Shown here: positions 30,498 to 38,658 of the stretch, in pieces
How positions within the stretch are numbered: the stretch's first letter is position 1
Layout: every line of letters begins with the position of its first letter
Origin: Arthrobacter subterraneus
GTDB lineage: Bacteria > Actinomycetota > Actinomycetes > Actinomycetales > Micrococcaceae
NCBI RefSeq assembly: GCF_900099735.1
Contig: NZ_FNDT01000021.1
Coordinates: forward strand, 1 to 43,445
DNA: 43,445 nucleotides
Reading direction: 5' to 3'
Notes under the pieces: model-generated
What the model saw: the letters and a program-made list of their open reading frames with translations, nothing else
The model's database searches: none
Told to the model about the DNA's origin: nothing
Translations under genes and position numbers: made by a program

Positions 30498-31715
30498 TCA
30501 AGATGCGCGCGTAGATTCCTTCGTGGAATCATTCGAAAGTGCGCGCGTGGCGGGTTTGGTTTTGGGTCCTTGTTTGCTGGTCGTGACTGTGAGCAGTTCG
30601 GCTGTGAGTGCCTGAACCTGCCGCTGGAGTGCTGCTGGATTCAGGGGCGTGTTCTGCCGCGCCAGTTTCGCTTTGGTGCTCTTGCGGACCGTGCCGATAT
30701 CGTTGATGACCCGTTGGTAGGGGGTGGCCGGGGTGTCGTACTTCTTGATCACTTTCGCGCCGCGGCGCTCTTTCGAAACCAGTTTCTGCTGTGGCGCGAA
30801 GTGGTTTGTCAGCAGGCTCTGCAAGAGCCAAATCCTGTTCAGCAGCTCTAACTCGACCGGAGTGTCATAACGGTGGTAGCCCACCGTTTGACGGACCACA
30901 TGCCAGTTCTTCTGCTCCACGTGAGCGCCGTCATTCTTGTTCCCGGACCTCGACCTGGTGAAGGTGAGCTTCTGCTCTTCACACCAGCGGAACAGTTCCC
31001 AGTTGATAAATTCTGACCCGTTGTCCGAATCCACCCCAAGGACCGGAAACGGGAACGCCGCAACGGCGTCTTGTATGGCAGCCAACACCCATTTCTGCGC
31101 CTTATTCCGTACCGACCGGGTCTCCGTCCAGCCCGTGGCGATGTCGGTGATATCCAGAGTGAAGCAGAATTCACCGTGGTTGTTTCCGCCCTCGTGGCCG
31201 ACCAGATCAATCTCCACAAAACCCGGCCGGTTATCGTCCCACTCGGCCCAGGTGCGCATCGGAATCGAGTCCTTCAACAGCGTCCCGGGCTTGGTATGAG
31301 ACCGGCCACGCGGATCCAGCTTCGCCCGGTCAGCCTTGAGCCGCCGATCTATCGTGGCCGAGGAAATCCGCAGTAACGCTTCCGCTGTCGACTCATCAAT
31401 TTCAAGCTCACCGTGCCGGCGCAACCGCGGCACCAGATCCGGCAGCGCCGCAGCCAGCAGCCGCCCACACGGCGTACCCTGCACCGCCCAGCAGAACCGC
31501 AGCGCCGTAATCACCGCCTCCCCATACAGCGGCGGCCGCGGCGGCCGGGCCTGGACCTCCCTCAGGACCAACGCCTGCTTCAACACCTTCCGCGCATGCG
31601 AACGATGCCATCCGGTCAACGCACACAACTCATCGAGGATGGTTTTCTTTCCCGCCCGGCTCGAACGCGCATATCTCGTCGCCATAGCCTTGGTAACAGC
31701 CTTACGTTGACCCAT
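30498..31715 (-). CDS. DDE transposase with integrase core (ISNCY-like)
   Basis: A 405-residue transposase. An N-terminal region with a DNA-binding helical part (YARSSRAGKKTILDELCALT, then WHRSHARKVLKQAL) is followed by an integrase core with DDE residues: Asp in FVEIDLVGHEGG, Asp in LGVDSDNGSEFIN and Glu in NDGAHVEQKNWHVV. NKAQKWVLAAIQDAVAAFPF and KERRGAKVIKKYDTPATPYQ are typical of this integrase-like, unclassified IS group. ATG 31715 (GGAG six bases before it) is preferred to ATG 31727. The frame appears intact. Its stop codon lies at the left terminal repeat, with two of its three bases (30498-30499) in flanking DNA if the element ends at 30500. Confidence 0.85.
   Translation of the reverse strand: MGQRKAVTKAMATRYARSSRAGKKTILDELCALTGWHRSHARKVLKQALVLREVQARPPRPPLYGEAVITALRFCWAVQGTPCGRLLAAALPDLVPRLRRHGELEIDESTAEALLRISSATIDRRLKADRAKLDPRGRSHTKPGTLLKDSIPMRTWAEWDDNRPGFVEIDLVGHEGGNNHGEFCFTLDITDIATGWTETRSVRNKAQKWVLAAIQDAVAAFPFPVLGVDSDNGSEFINWELFRWCEEQKLTFTRSRSGNKNDGAHVEQKNWHVVRQTVGYHRYDTPVELELLNRIWLLQSLLTNHFAPQQKLVSKERRGAKVIKKYDTPATPYQRVINDIGTVRKSTKAKLARQNTPLNPAALQRQVQALTAELLTVTTSKQGPKTKPATRALSNDSTKESTRAS
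30500..30553. repeat. Left terminal inverted repeat of the insertion sequence
   Basis: Outer end AAGATGCGCGCGTAG, then GAATCATT and a second TGCGCGCGT; it also encodes the transposase C-terminus on the minus strand. Confidence 0.75.
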
Positions 31716-31772
31716 CGTCAGCTCCATAGCCGCAGGCCTACCGCCACCACGAAACCGGCCACAGCAGACACA

Positions 31773-31826
31773 CCGCTACGCGCGCATTACCAAATGATTC
31801 TTCGATACCTCCTACGCGCGCATCTT
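31773..31826. repeat. Right terminal inverted repeat of the insertion sequence
   Basis: The reverse complement begins AAGATGCGCGCGTAG and carries the same GAATCATT and inner TGCGCGCGT at the same spacing as the left end. Confidence 0.75.
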
Positions 31827-31846
31827 CTATGAGTCAACGCGAAACG

Positions 31847-31876
31847 TTGACAGCCCAATGTGATGCACGCTACTCT
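31847..31876 (+). promoter_or_regulatory. Promoter of the GH42 operon
   Basis: TTGACA (31847-31852) and TACTCT (31871-31876) are 18 bases apart. An inverted repeat GTCAACG/CGTTGAC (31833-31851) overlaps the -35 box. The promoter begins 20 bases after the insertion sequence end, so it survived the insertion. Confidence 0.7.
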
Positions 31877-31889
31877 GTGAACGCTCCCA
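31876..31889 (+). promoter_or_regulatory. LacI-type operator A of the GH42 operon
   Basis: TGTGAACGCTCCCA: a CG-centred site with a good left half TGTGAACG, starting on the last base of the -10 box. It is the inverted match of operator B at 31922-31935, and the ideal would be TGTGAACGTTCACA. Confidence 0.6.
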
Positions 31890-31921
31890 GATAAGACGAC
31901 CGCTCTTCGCGCTTCCGACTC

Positions 31922-31935
31922 TGGGAACGTTCACA
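31922..31935 (+). promoter_or_regulatory. LacI-type operator B of the GH42 operon
   Basis: TGGGAACGTTCACA, with the good half on the right. Its centre is 46 bases from operator A, and the two sites mirror each other, so the whole 31876-31935 segment could also fold into a hairpin in the mRNA leader. Confidence 0.6.
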
Positions 31936-31967
31936 GAAGCAATAGGCCAGTACAAGTCAGGATCAGC

Positions 31968-33992
31968 GTGCAGACCAACTCTTCCCCGGTTACCCAGCTT
32001 GCCCCGGACGGCGGACTGGTGTTCGGATGCGACTACAACCCCGAACAATGGGATGAGGCCACCTGGATTGAGGATGTCCGGCTGATGCGTGAAGCCGGCG
32101 TGAACCTCGTCGCGATCAACATCTTCGGCTGGGCAGAACTCCAGCCCGACGCCGACACGTTCACCTTCGACCGGCTCGACGCCGTCATGGACCTCCTCTC
32201 AGCCAACGGCATCGGCGTGAACCTGGGGACCGGCACCTCCTCCCCTCCCCCGTGGCTCACCACCGCGCACCCCGCGATCCTTCCCGTCACCGCGGACGGC
32301 GCCACCCGCTGGCCCGGTGGACGCCAGGCCTGGTGCCCCAGCTCCCCCATCTTCCGGACTTCGGCCCTGCGGCTCGTCGAGGAAGTCGCCCGTCGCTACG
32401 GATCCCACCCCGCCCTGCGCCTCTGGCACGTGTCCAACGAGCTCGGCTGCCACAATGCGCTGTGCTACTGCGATACCTCGGCGGACGCTTTCCGCCGCTG
32501 GCTGCAGGACCGCTACCCCACCCTGGACGCCCTCAACGCAGCCTGGGGTACCGCCTTCTGGAGCCAGCGGTACTCGGCGTGGGAACAGATCCTCCCCCCG
32601 CGCACCCCGCACGCCACACCGAATCCCACCCAGGTTCTCGACTTCCGACGCTTCAGTTCAGACGAACTCCTCGGGTACTACCGCGCGGAAACCGCTGTGC
32701 TGCGTGCACACAGCAGCCTTCCGGTCACCACCAACTTCATGGTCACCGCCCACATCCGCACCCAGAACTACTGGCAGTGGGCGCCGGAAATGGACGTCAT
32801 CGCCAATGACCACTACCCGGATCACCGCCTGGAGGACCCGGTGCAGGAGATCGCCTTCGCCGCCGACCTCACCCGCGGTCTCGCCCGGAACCGCCCCTGG
32901 CTCCTGATGGAACACGCCACCAGCGCCGTCAACTGGCAACCCCGCAACATCGCCAAGGCGCCCGGTGAACTGCTGCGCAATTCCCTGGCACACCTGGCCC
33001 GCGGCGCTGACGGGCTGTGCTTCTTCCAGTGGCGGGCATCGCTGCAGGGAAGCGAGAAGTTCCACTCCGCCATGCTCCCCCACGCCGGCACCGACTCGAA
33101 GATCTGGCGTGAAGTCAGCGAACTCGGGGACGCCCTGGGCCGCCTCCGCGAGGTGGCCGGCAGCACGGTCACCGCCCGCGCCGCCGTCGTCTTCAGCTGG
33201 GAAGCCTGGTGGGCCTGCGACGGTGAGTCCCACCCCTCCTCGGACCTCCGCTACCTGGACCAGGTACACGCCCTCTACGGCGCACTGTGGGATGCCGGCA
33301 TCACCGCCGACTTCCTGCCGCCGGACGGCGACTTGTCCGCCTACGACCTGGTGCTCGTGCCCGCGCTCTACCTCGTCACGGACGACGACGCCGCACGGCT
33401 CACCGACTATGTGCGCCAGGGCGGCACCGCGGTGATCTCCTTCTTCAGCGGCATCGTCGATGAGAATGAGCGGGTCCGCCCGGGCGGCTACCCCGGCGCG
33501 TTCCGCGACCTGCTCGGTGTCCGGGTCGAGGAATTCCACCCGCTGGCCGCAGGCCGGCAGCTGGCACTGTCCAACGGAACCTCAGCGGAGCTCTGGAGCG
33601 AAGCGCTCCGCACCACCACCGCGGAACCCGTCCTGACCATCACCGACGGCCACCTCTCCGGGACTCCGGCCGTGACCCGGAATTCCTTCGGGAACGGCAC
33701 TGCCTGGTACCTGGGCACCTCCCTCGACAAGGAAACCCTGCTCGAGGTCCTCAGCGACGCTGCCCGTTCCGCGGGCATCCCGGCCTCCGGGACGCGCGGG
33801 GTGGAGACCATCGAACGGGTCGCCGGCGACCGGACCTACCTCTTCCTGATCAACCACACCACACAGGACCACAAGCACCGCGTCACCGGAACGGAACTGG
33901 TGACCGGCACGGACGTTGCCGACGTCGTCGTTGTTCCGGAAGGCAGCGTGCGCGTGGTGCGCACCATCCCAACAGGCAAGGAGGCCAACTGA
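31968..33992 (+). CDS. Glycoside hydrolase family 42 beta-galactosidase
   Basis: A 674-residue intracellular GH42 enzyme that hydrolyses terminal beta-galactosides. The TIM barrel starts GLVFGCDYNPEQWDEATW (about 16-33) and INIFGWAELQPD; the acid/base Glu is in LWHVSNELGCHN (about 160) and the nucleophile Glu in LLMEHATSAVNW (about 313). A zinc-type Cys cluster is visible in CHNALCYC. The trimerisation domain (about 400-600, VVFSWEAWWACDGES, LVLVPALYLVTDDDAARL) and a small C-terminal beta domain complete the normal length. GTG 31968 has AGGA five bases upstream. No signal peptide. First gene of an operon with two permeases and a binding protein, behind LacI operators. Confidence 0.93.
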   Translation: MQTNSSPVTQLAPDGGLVFGCDYNPEQWDEATWIEDVRLMREAGVNLVAINIFGWAELQPDADTFTFDRLDAVMDLLSANGIGVNLGTGTSSPPPWLTTAHPAILPVTADGATRWPGGRQAWCPSSPIFRTSALRLVEEVARRYGSHPALRLWHVSNELGCHNALCYCDTSADAFRRWLQDRYPTLDALNAAWGTAFWSQRYSAWEQILPPRTPHATPNPTQVLDFRRFSSDELLGYYRAETAVLRAHSSLPVTTNFMVTAHIRTQNYWQWAPEMDVIANDHYPDHRLEDPVQEIAFAADLTRGLARNRPWLLMEHATSAVNWQPRNIAKAPGELLRNSLAHLARGADGLCFFQWRASLQGSEKFHSAMLPHAGTDSKIWREVSELGDALGRLREVAGSTVTARAAVVFSWEAWWACDGESHPSSDLRYLDQVHALYGALWDAGITADFLPPDGDLSAYDLVLVPALYLVTDDDAARLTDYVRQGGTAVISFFSGIVDENERVRPGGYPGAFRDLLGVRVEEFHPLAAGRQLALSNGTSAELWSEALRTTTAEPVLTITDGHLSGTPAVTRNSFGNGTAWYLGTSLDKETLLEVLSDAARSAGIPASGTRGVETIERVAGDRTYLFLINHTTQDHKHRVTGTELVTGTDVADVVVVPEGSVRVVRTIPTGKEAN

Positions 33993-34925
33993 ATGGCTAC
34001 CGTGGACCAGGCCCAGACTCCGCCGCGGGCGGCGGAGAAATCCCCGCGCACGCCCCACACGGGGCGCAGCACGCGCAGGGCGGTGACGGTGTTCGTTGCG
34101 CCGTTCGCCGTATTGTTCCTTCTCTTCTATGCGGCACCGATCATCTACGCGATGATCCAGTCGCTGCTGATGGTCGAGCGTCAAGGCACGTTCGGTGCAC
34201 CGCAACAGGTCTTCGGAGGGTTCACCCAGTACGCGCTGGTCTTCCAGGACGAGGCATTCTGGGCCTCCGTGGGCCGGGTTCTCCTGTTCGGCGTGGTGCA
34301 GGTTCCGGTGATGCTCGGGATGGCGCTGCTGTTCGCGCTGCTGCTGGACTCACCGCTACTGAAGGGTAAGCGGTTCTTCCGGCTCGCGTTCTTCGCCCCC
34401 TACGCCGTGCCGGGCGTGATCGCCGCGATCATGTGGGGGTTCCTGTACTCGCCGTCGCTGTCCCCGTTCGGTGCCGTCACCTCGGAGATCAACTTCCTCG
34501 ACGGATCCCTGGTTCTCTGGGCGATCGCCAATATTGTGACCTGGGTATACGTGGGCTACAACATGCTCATCATCTACGCCTCGCTGCTGGCCATCCCCAC
34601 GGAGATCTACGAGGCGGCCCGGCTTGACGGTGCCTCCAACACGCAGATTGCCTGGCGCATCAAGATCCCGCTGGTCACCCCGGCCATCATCCTGACGGCG
34701 GTGTTCTCCATCATCGGCACCCTGCAGCTGCTCGCTGAACCGCAGACGCTGCGCAGTTTCAGCTCTGCGATCAGCAGCACCTACACGCCCAACCTCGCCG
34801 TCTACACCACGGCGTCGATTCCCAACTACAACCTGGCAGCCGCGTTCTCCGTTGTGCTGGCGCTCGCCACGTTCATCCTCTCCTTCGTGTTCCTGAAGGC
34901 CACCCAGCGGAAGGTATCCCAATGA
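33993..34925 (+). CDS. Carbohydrate ABC transporter permease, MalF type (galactoside operon)
   Basis: A 310-residue CUT1 permease. The first membrane segment is TVFVAPFAVLFLLFYAAPII, followed by FRLAFFAPYAVPGVIAAIMW and other segments; the EAA loop is YEAARLDGASNTQIAWRIKI at about 206-225. Its ATG follows the GH42 stop directly with AAGGAGG inside the GH42 end, so expression is coupled. It pairs with the MalG-type permease that overlaps it by four bases. Cargo is probably galacto-oligosaccharide or another beta-galactoside, inferred from GH42. Confidence 0.9.
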   Translation: MATVDQAQTPPRAAEKSPRTPHTGRSTRRAVTVFVAPFAVLFLLFYAAPIIYAMIQSLLMVERQGTFGAPQQVFGGFTQYALVFQDEAFWASVGRVLLFGVVQVPVMLGMALLFALLLDSPLLKGKRFFRLAFFAPYAVPGVIAAIMWGFLYSPSLSPFGAVTSEINFLDGSLVLWAIANIVTWVYVGYNMLIIYASLLAIPTEIYEAARLDGASNTQIAWRIKIPLVTPAIILTAVFSIIGTLQLLAEPQTLRSFSSAISSTYTPNLAVYTTASIPNYNLAAAFSVVLALATFILSFVFLKATQRKVSQ

Positions 34926-35824
34926 CCACGGCAGCCGCTCCCCTGACCGCCGCCGAGAAGGCGCACTCGCGGGGCCCACGTCAGAACGTGATGTCCCGTG
35001 CAGCCGCGATGCTCGTCATGGGCGTCTTCACCCTCTATTTCCTGACCCCGATCTGGTGGCTGCTGGTCACCTCCACGAAGACCGGCAGCGAGATCACCGG
35101 GACGGCACCGCTCTGGTTCACCCCGAATTCCATCTCCACCTTCTTCACCAACCTCACCGGACTGTTCCAGTACCAGGACGGGTTGTTCGTCAAGTGGCTC
35201 GTGAACAGCGCGCTCTATGCCGGCGCGGGAGCACTGCTCGGCACCATCATTGCGGCCATGTGCGGCTACGCGCTGGCCAAGTACGAGTTCAAGGGGCGCG
35301 AGGCGATCTTCAACGTGGTCCTCAGCGGTGTGCTGGTCCCGGCGACAGCGCTGGCCCTGCCGCTGTTCCTGATCTTCAGCGAAGTGAACCTCACCAACAC
35401 CTACTGGGCGGTATTCCTGCCCAGTCTGGTCAGCCCGTTCGGGGTGTACCTCGCGCGGATCTACGCCGCAGCCAGCGTGCCCGGTGAGCTCCTCGAAGCG
35501 GCCCGGCTGGACGGCTCCGGTGAGGTGCGGACCTTCTTCACCGTCTCCACCCGCCTGATGGCACCCGCGCTGGTGACGATCTTCCTGTTCCAGTTCGTGG
35601 CCATCTGGAACAACTTCTTCCTCCCGCTGATCATGCTCCGCGACCAGGCGCTCTTCCCGGTCACCCTTGGTCTCTATGCCTGGAACAGCCAGATCAGCCA
35701 GATCCCGGAGCTGCGTACCTACGTGATCATCGGGGCGCTGGTCTCGATCGTCCCGCTCATCATCGCGTTCCTCGGCTTGCAGCGCTTCTGGAGCAGCGGC
35801 CTCGGTGCGGGAAGCGTCAAGTAA
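34922..35824 (+). CDS. Carbohydrate ABC transporter permease, MalG type (galactoside operon)
   Basis: A 300-residue CUT1 permease. First segment MLVMGVFTLYFLTPIWWLLV, then TSTKTGSEITG as in other MalG-like proteins; the EAA loop is LEAARLDGSGEVRTFFTVST at about 194-213, and the C-terminus is RFWSSGLGAGSVK. It starts in ATGA overlap with the MalF-type gene and ends 73 bases before the binding-protein gene, a gap holding the ribosome binding site AAAAGGAAAA. No ATPase gene accompanies the set. Confidence 0.9.
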   Translation: MTTAAAPLTAAEKAHSRGPRQNVMSRAAAMLVMGVFTLYFLTPIWWLLVTSTKTGSEITGTAPLWFTPNSISTFFTNLTGLFQYQDGLFVKWLVNSALYAGAGALLGTIIAAMCGYALAKYEFKGREAIFNVVLSGVLVPATALALPLFLIFSEVNLTNTYWAVFLPSLVSPFGVYLARIYAAASVPGELLEAARLDGSGEVRTFFTVSTRLMAPALVTIFLFQFVAIWNNFFLPLIMLRDQALFPVTLGLYAWNSQISQIPELRTYVIIGALVSIVPLIIAFLGLQRFWSSGLGAGSVK

Positions 35825-35897
35825 TCCCCAAAACCTCCCAACCGCCGGAAGGCACCCGTCTTCCGGCACCGTCCCATACACAAAAGGAAAAACACAC

Positions 35898-37229
35898 ATG
35901 CGTATGCATCACGGAAAGACCACCGCCGCCGTCGTCATGGTCTCCGCGCTGGCCCTCGCGGGCTGCTCCGGCGGGTCCAACACCGCCGGCGGTACGGAAC
36001 CGGCCGCCTGCGAGCCGTCCACCGAACCCGTGGACCTGACTTTCACCACCTGGGTTCCGGGCATGGACCAGGTGGTGGAGCTCTGGAACGAGGAGAACCC
36101 GGACATCCAGGTGACCGTGCAGTCCGGCCCCAACGGGAACTCCGGTACGTACCAGAACTTCTTCAACCAGCTCCAGGCGGGCAACGCCCCGGACCTCGGC
36201 CAGATCGAATACGACGCACTGCCCAACTTCCGCGTGCAGGACGGACTTGAGAACATTGCCGCCTGTGAAGGCATCGGTGACGCCGGGGACCAGTTCATCG
36301 ACTGGACCTGGAACCAGGTGACGTTCGGTGAAGAAGACGCTGTCTACGCGATCCCGCAGGACAGCGGTCCGATGGCGATGTTCTATCGCGCGGACCTTTT
36401 CGAGCAGGCCGGCATCGAAGTGCCGACCACCTGGGAAGAATACGCCACCGCCGCCGAGCAGATCCGTGAGGAAGGCGGCTACATCACCAACTTCCCGCGC
36501 TCGGACGTGAACTGGTTCGCCGGCCTCGTCTGGCAGGCAGGCGGCGAGTGGTTCAGCAACGAGGAAGACGGCTGGGAGGTCAATCTCACCGGCGAGGAAT
36601 CCACCCAGGTGGCCGAGTACTGGCAGGGCCTCCTCGAGGATGACCTTGTCTCCACGCTGCCCTCCTTCTCCGACGAGTGGAACGCGTCCTTCAACGAGGG
36701 CGACCAGTGGACCTGGGTGTCCGCGGTCTGGGGTACCTCCACCCTGCAGAGCGGCGCGCCGGATACCTCCGGCAAGTGGGCGGTTGCTCCGATGCCGCAG
36801 TGGGACGCGGGTCAGAGCGCTGCCGGAAACTGGGGCGGATCATCCACCGCCGTGCTGAAGGGGTCCGACCACCCCTATGAAGCCTCCCAGTTTGCGCTGT
36901 GGCTCAACACCGACCCGGAGGCGCTGGCCCTGGCCAACGAGCTGGGCGGGCTCTACCCGGCCGCATCGGCAGGATCAGAGCTCGAGGCGTTCGCCGGTGA
37001 GTCGGAGTTCTTTGGTGGACAGGCCGTCTACGACGTCTTCGCCGAAGCCTCCGGCAACGTTGACCCCGAGTTCACGTGGGGCCCCACCATGACCCAGACC
37101 TACACCGATGTCTCCGACGGGTTCGGCGCCGCAATCGGTGGTGAGTCCACGCTGAGCGAGGCCCTGCAGAACGGCGAGACCAAGACCGTCGACGCCCTGA
37201 AGGCACAGTCCATCCCCGTAGTGGAGTAG
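35898..37229 (+). CDS. Sugar-binding lipoprotein of the galactoside ABC transporter
   Basis: A 443-residue extracellular family 1 binding protein with lipobox LAGC (Cys23). The mature part contains VDLTFTTWVPGMDQVVELWN, YQNFFNQLQAGNAPDLGQIE, YAIPQDSGPMAMFYRADLFE and KWAVAPMPQWDAGQSAAGNWGG split across the usual two-lobe fold, with many Trp residues near the ligand cleft. ATG 35898 is preferred because AAAAGGAAAA lies upstream and the signal peptide starts there; earlier in-frame codons belong to the leader. Last gene of the GH42 operon, ended by a strong terminator. Likely ligand is galacto-oligosaccharide (inference). Confidence 0.9.
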   Translation: MRMHHGKTTAAVVMVSALALAGCSGGSNTAGGTEPAACEPSTEPVDLTFTTWVPGMDQVVELWNEENPDIQVTVQSGPNGNSGTYQNFFNQLQAGNAPDLGQIEYDALPNFRVQDGLENIAACEGIGDAGDQFIDWTWNQVTFGEEDAVYAIPQDSGPMAMFYRADLFEQAGIEVPTTWEEYATAAEQIREEGGYITNFPRSDVNWFAGLVWQAGGEWFSNEEDGWEVNLTGEESTQVAEYWQGLLEDDLVSTLPSFSDEWNASFNEGDQWTWVSAVWGTSTLQSGAPDTSGKWAVAPMPQWDAGQSAAGNWGGSSTAVLKGSDHPYEASQFALWLNTDPEALALANELGGLYPAASAGSELEAFAGESEFFGGQAVYDVFAEASGNVDPEFTWGPTMTQTYTDVSDGFGAAIGGESTLSEALQNGETKTVDALKAQSIPVVE

Positions 37230-37242
37230 GTCCGGTTCGATT

Positions 37243-37303
37243 CGTCGGCTGGTTGCAGGTCCGTCGGTACGTTGCGACGGACCTGCGGCCGGCCGACGTT
37301 TTT
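37243..37303 (+). terminator. Intrinsic terminator of the GH42 operon
   Basis: A 12-base perfect inner stem (37255-37266, 37275-37286), a 5 x 5 internal loop and a 7-base outer stem CGTCGGC/GCCGACG, followed by TTTTT. It starts 14 bases after the binding-protein stop. Confidence 0.85.
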
Positions 37304-37417
37304 GTGCCAACAGGCGCGCGGACGTAAGCGTCCGGCTGCATACTTCCAGCCGACCATCAGGTGCAACCTGTAGCCTTGGGACATCTTCGGGAATCTTGGG
37401 GACCCCTCCGCGGCTGG

Positions 37418-37436
37418 GAAGTCGGTTATCGACTTC
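37418..37436 (+). promoter_or_regulatory. Hairpin just upstream of the desaturase ribosome binding site
   Basis: GAAGTCG and CGACTTC pair perfectly around GTTAT, ending right before AGGGA and 10 bases before the ATG. It could affect ribosome access or act as an operator; which is not decided by sequence. Confidence 0.4.
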
Positions 37437-37446
37437 AGGGATTTAC

Positions 37447-38529
37447 ATGACTATCACTGCACCCGCCCGCACCGTGCGCGTTGCCAAACCGAACGACGTC
37501 GTTGCCTCCTATACGACGCTCCTCAAGGAAGTGCGCAGGGAAGGCCTCCTAACTCGGAAGCGCGGCTTCTACATTTCCGTGATGGCCTGCCTCGGCCTGG
37601 CGCTCGGCGCTTCCTGGACGGGCTTTGCCCTTCTGGGCGACACCTGGTTCCAGCTCCTCGTCGCCGGCGTGCTCGGCATCGTCCTCACGCAGATCGCGTT
37701 CCTCGCCCATGAGGCGTCCCACCGCCAGATCTTCGCCTCCCGTGGCGCCAACGACTGGTCCGGGCGCATCCTGGCCGCCGGCGTCGTCGGCATCAGTTAC
37801 CAGTGGTGGATGAACAAGCACTCCCGCCACCACAATGACCCCAACGTAGTGGGCAAGGACCCGGACATTGAGGTGGACACCATCTCGTTCATCGAGGAAG
37901 ACGCCGCCAAGGCGAAGGGCATTCAGGCGTGGGTCACCCGGCGTCAGGGCTACCTGTTCTTTCCCCTGCTGACCTTCGAGGGCCTCAACCTGCACGCCCG
38001 CTCCATTGCCACGCTGTTCCGCCCCGGGGCGATCCAGGGCCGCTGGGTTGAGCTGGCGCTCCTTGCGGTGCGTTTTGGTCTCTTTTTCGGTGTGCTGTTC
38101 TGGTTCCTGCCCGTCGGGATGGCCTTCGCCTTCATCGGCGTGCAGATGGCCGTGTTCGGGATCTACATGGGCGCTTCCTTCGCGCCGAACCACAAGGGCA
38201 TGCCGATCATCCCCCGCGGCAGCAAACTGGATTTCTTTCAGAAGCAGGTCCTCACCTCGCGCAATATCCGCGGCGGCAACTTCATCAACAATGCCTACGG
38301 CGGCCTGAACTTCCAGATTGAGCACCACCTCTTCCCGGACATGCCGCGCCCGCACCTGCGCCGGGCGGCCGTGATTGTGCGCGAGCACTGCGAGCGCCTC
38401 AAGGTCCCCTACACCGAGGTGGGGGTGGCCGCGTCCTACGGCGCCGTTGTCTCCTACCTGAACCGGGTGGGCCTCTCAGCCCGGGACCCCTTTGACTGCC
38501 CGATGGTCAACCGGTACCGCCGGCGCTAA
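37447..38529 (+). CDS. Membrane fatty acid desaturase (acyl-CoA/acyl-lipid type)
   Basis: A 360-residue di-iron membrane desaturase. The three histidine boxes are HEASH (about 89-93), HSRHH (about 124-128) and QIEHH (about 289-293), the last with the Gln typical of front-end/linoleoyl-CoA-type desaturases. Hydrophobic pairs flank them (VMACLGLALGASWTGFALLG, LLVAGVLGIVLTQIAFLA, VRFGLFFGVLFWFLPVGMAF). It introduces a double bond into a fatty acyl chain with O2 and an electron donor, usually for membrane fluidity. ATG 37447 with AGGGA five bases ahead is chosen; an upstream in-frame ATG would place the hairpin inside the gene. Monocistronic: a terminator lies on both sides. Confidence 0.9.
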   Translation: MTITAPARTVRVAKPNDVVASYTTLLKEVRREGLLTRKRGFYISVMACLGLALGASWTGFALLGDTWFQLLVAGVLGIVLTQIAFLAHEASHRQIFASRGANDWSGRILAAGVVGISYQWWMNKHSRHHNDPNVVGKDPDIEVDTISFIEEDAAKAKGIQAWVTRRQGYLFFPLLTFEGLNLHARSIATLFRPGAIQGRWVELALLAVRFGLFFGVLFWFLPVGMAFAFIGVQMAVFGIYMGASFAPNHKGMPIIPRGSKLDFFQKQVLTSRNIRGGNFINNAYGGLNFQIEHHLFPDMPRPHLRRAAVIVREHCERLKVPYTEVGVAASYGAVVSYLNRVGLSARDPFDCPMVNRYRRR

Positions 38530-38557
38530 TGTCTCATAACCAAACGAACTGAGCCAA

Positions 38558-38604
38558 ACGACGACGGCGACCCTCACCTCATGGTGAGCGGTCGCCGTCG
38601 TCGT
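38558..38604. terminator. Strong hairpin between convergent desaturase and GntR genes
   Basis: Arms ACGACGACGGCGACC + CTCACC and GGTGAG + GGTCGCCGTCGTCGT pair over 21 bases with a single bulged C and a 4-base loop. It lies 28 bases after the desaturase stop and 54 before the regulator stop. No U-run on either strand, but its stability suggests bidirectional termination. Confidence 0.7.
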
Positions 38605-38658
38605 ATGGTTACCGGGATTCCAGCGTCAGGCGTTCGAGCGATCTGATCTATCGACAGG

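Larger units (their letters stand above)
30500..31826. mobile_element. Insertion sequence of about 1.33 kb
   Basis: Bounded by 54-base imperfect inverted repeats (30500-30553 and 31773-31826; about 41 of 54 positions match). The outer 15 bases are identical, and each end also holds an inner second copy of TGCGCGCGT 36 bases further in, with equal spacing on both sides. It encodes a single intact transposase. It lies between the lacI gene at 29419 and the GH42 promoter. No clear target duplication can be seen, so exact ends may be off by a few bases. Confidence 0.8.

Noticed and set aside
30490..31836. Target site duplication flanking the insertion sequence
   Set aside because: The flanks (ending CATGTC on the left, starting CTATGAG on the right) share no clean direct repeat next to the ends.
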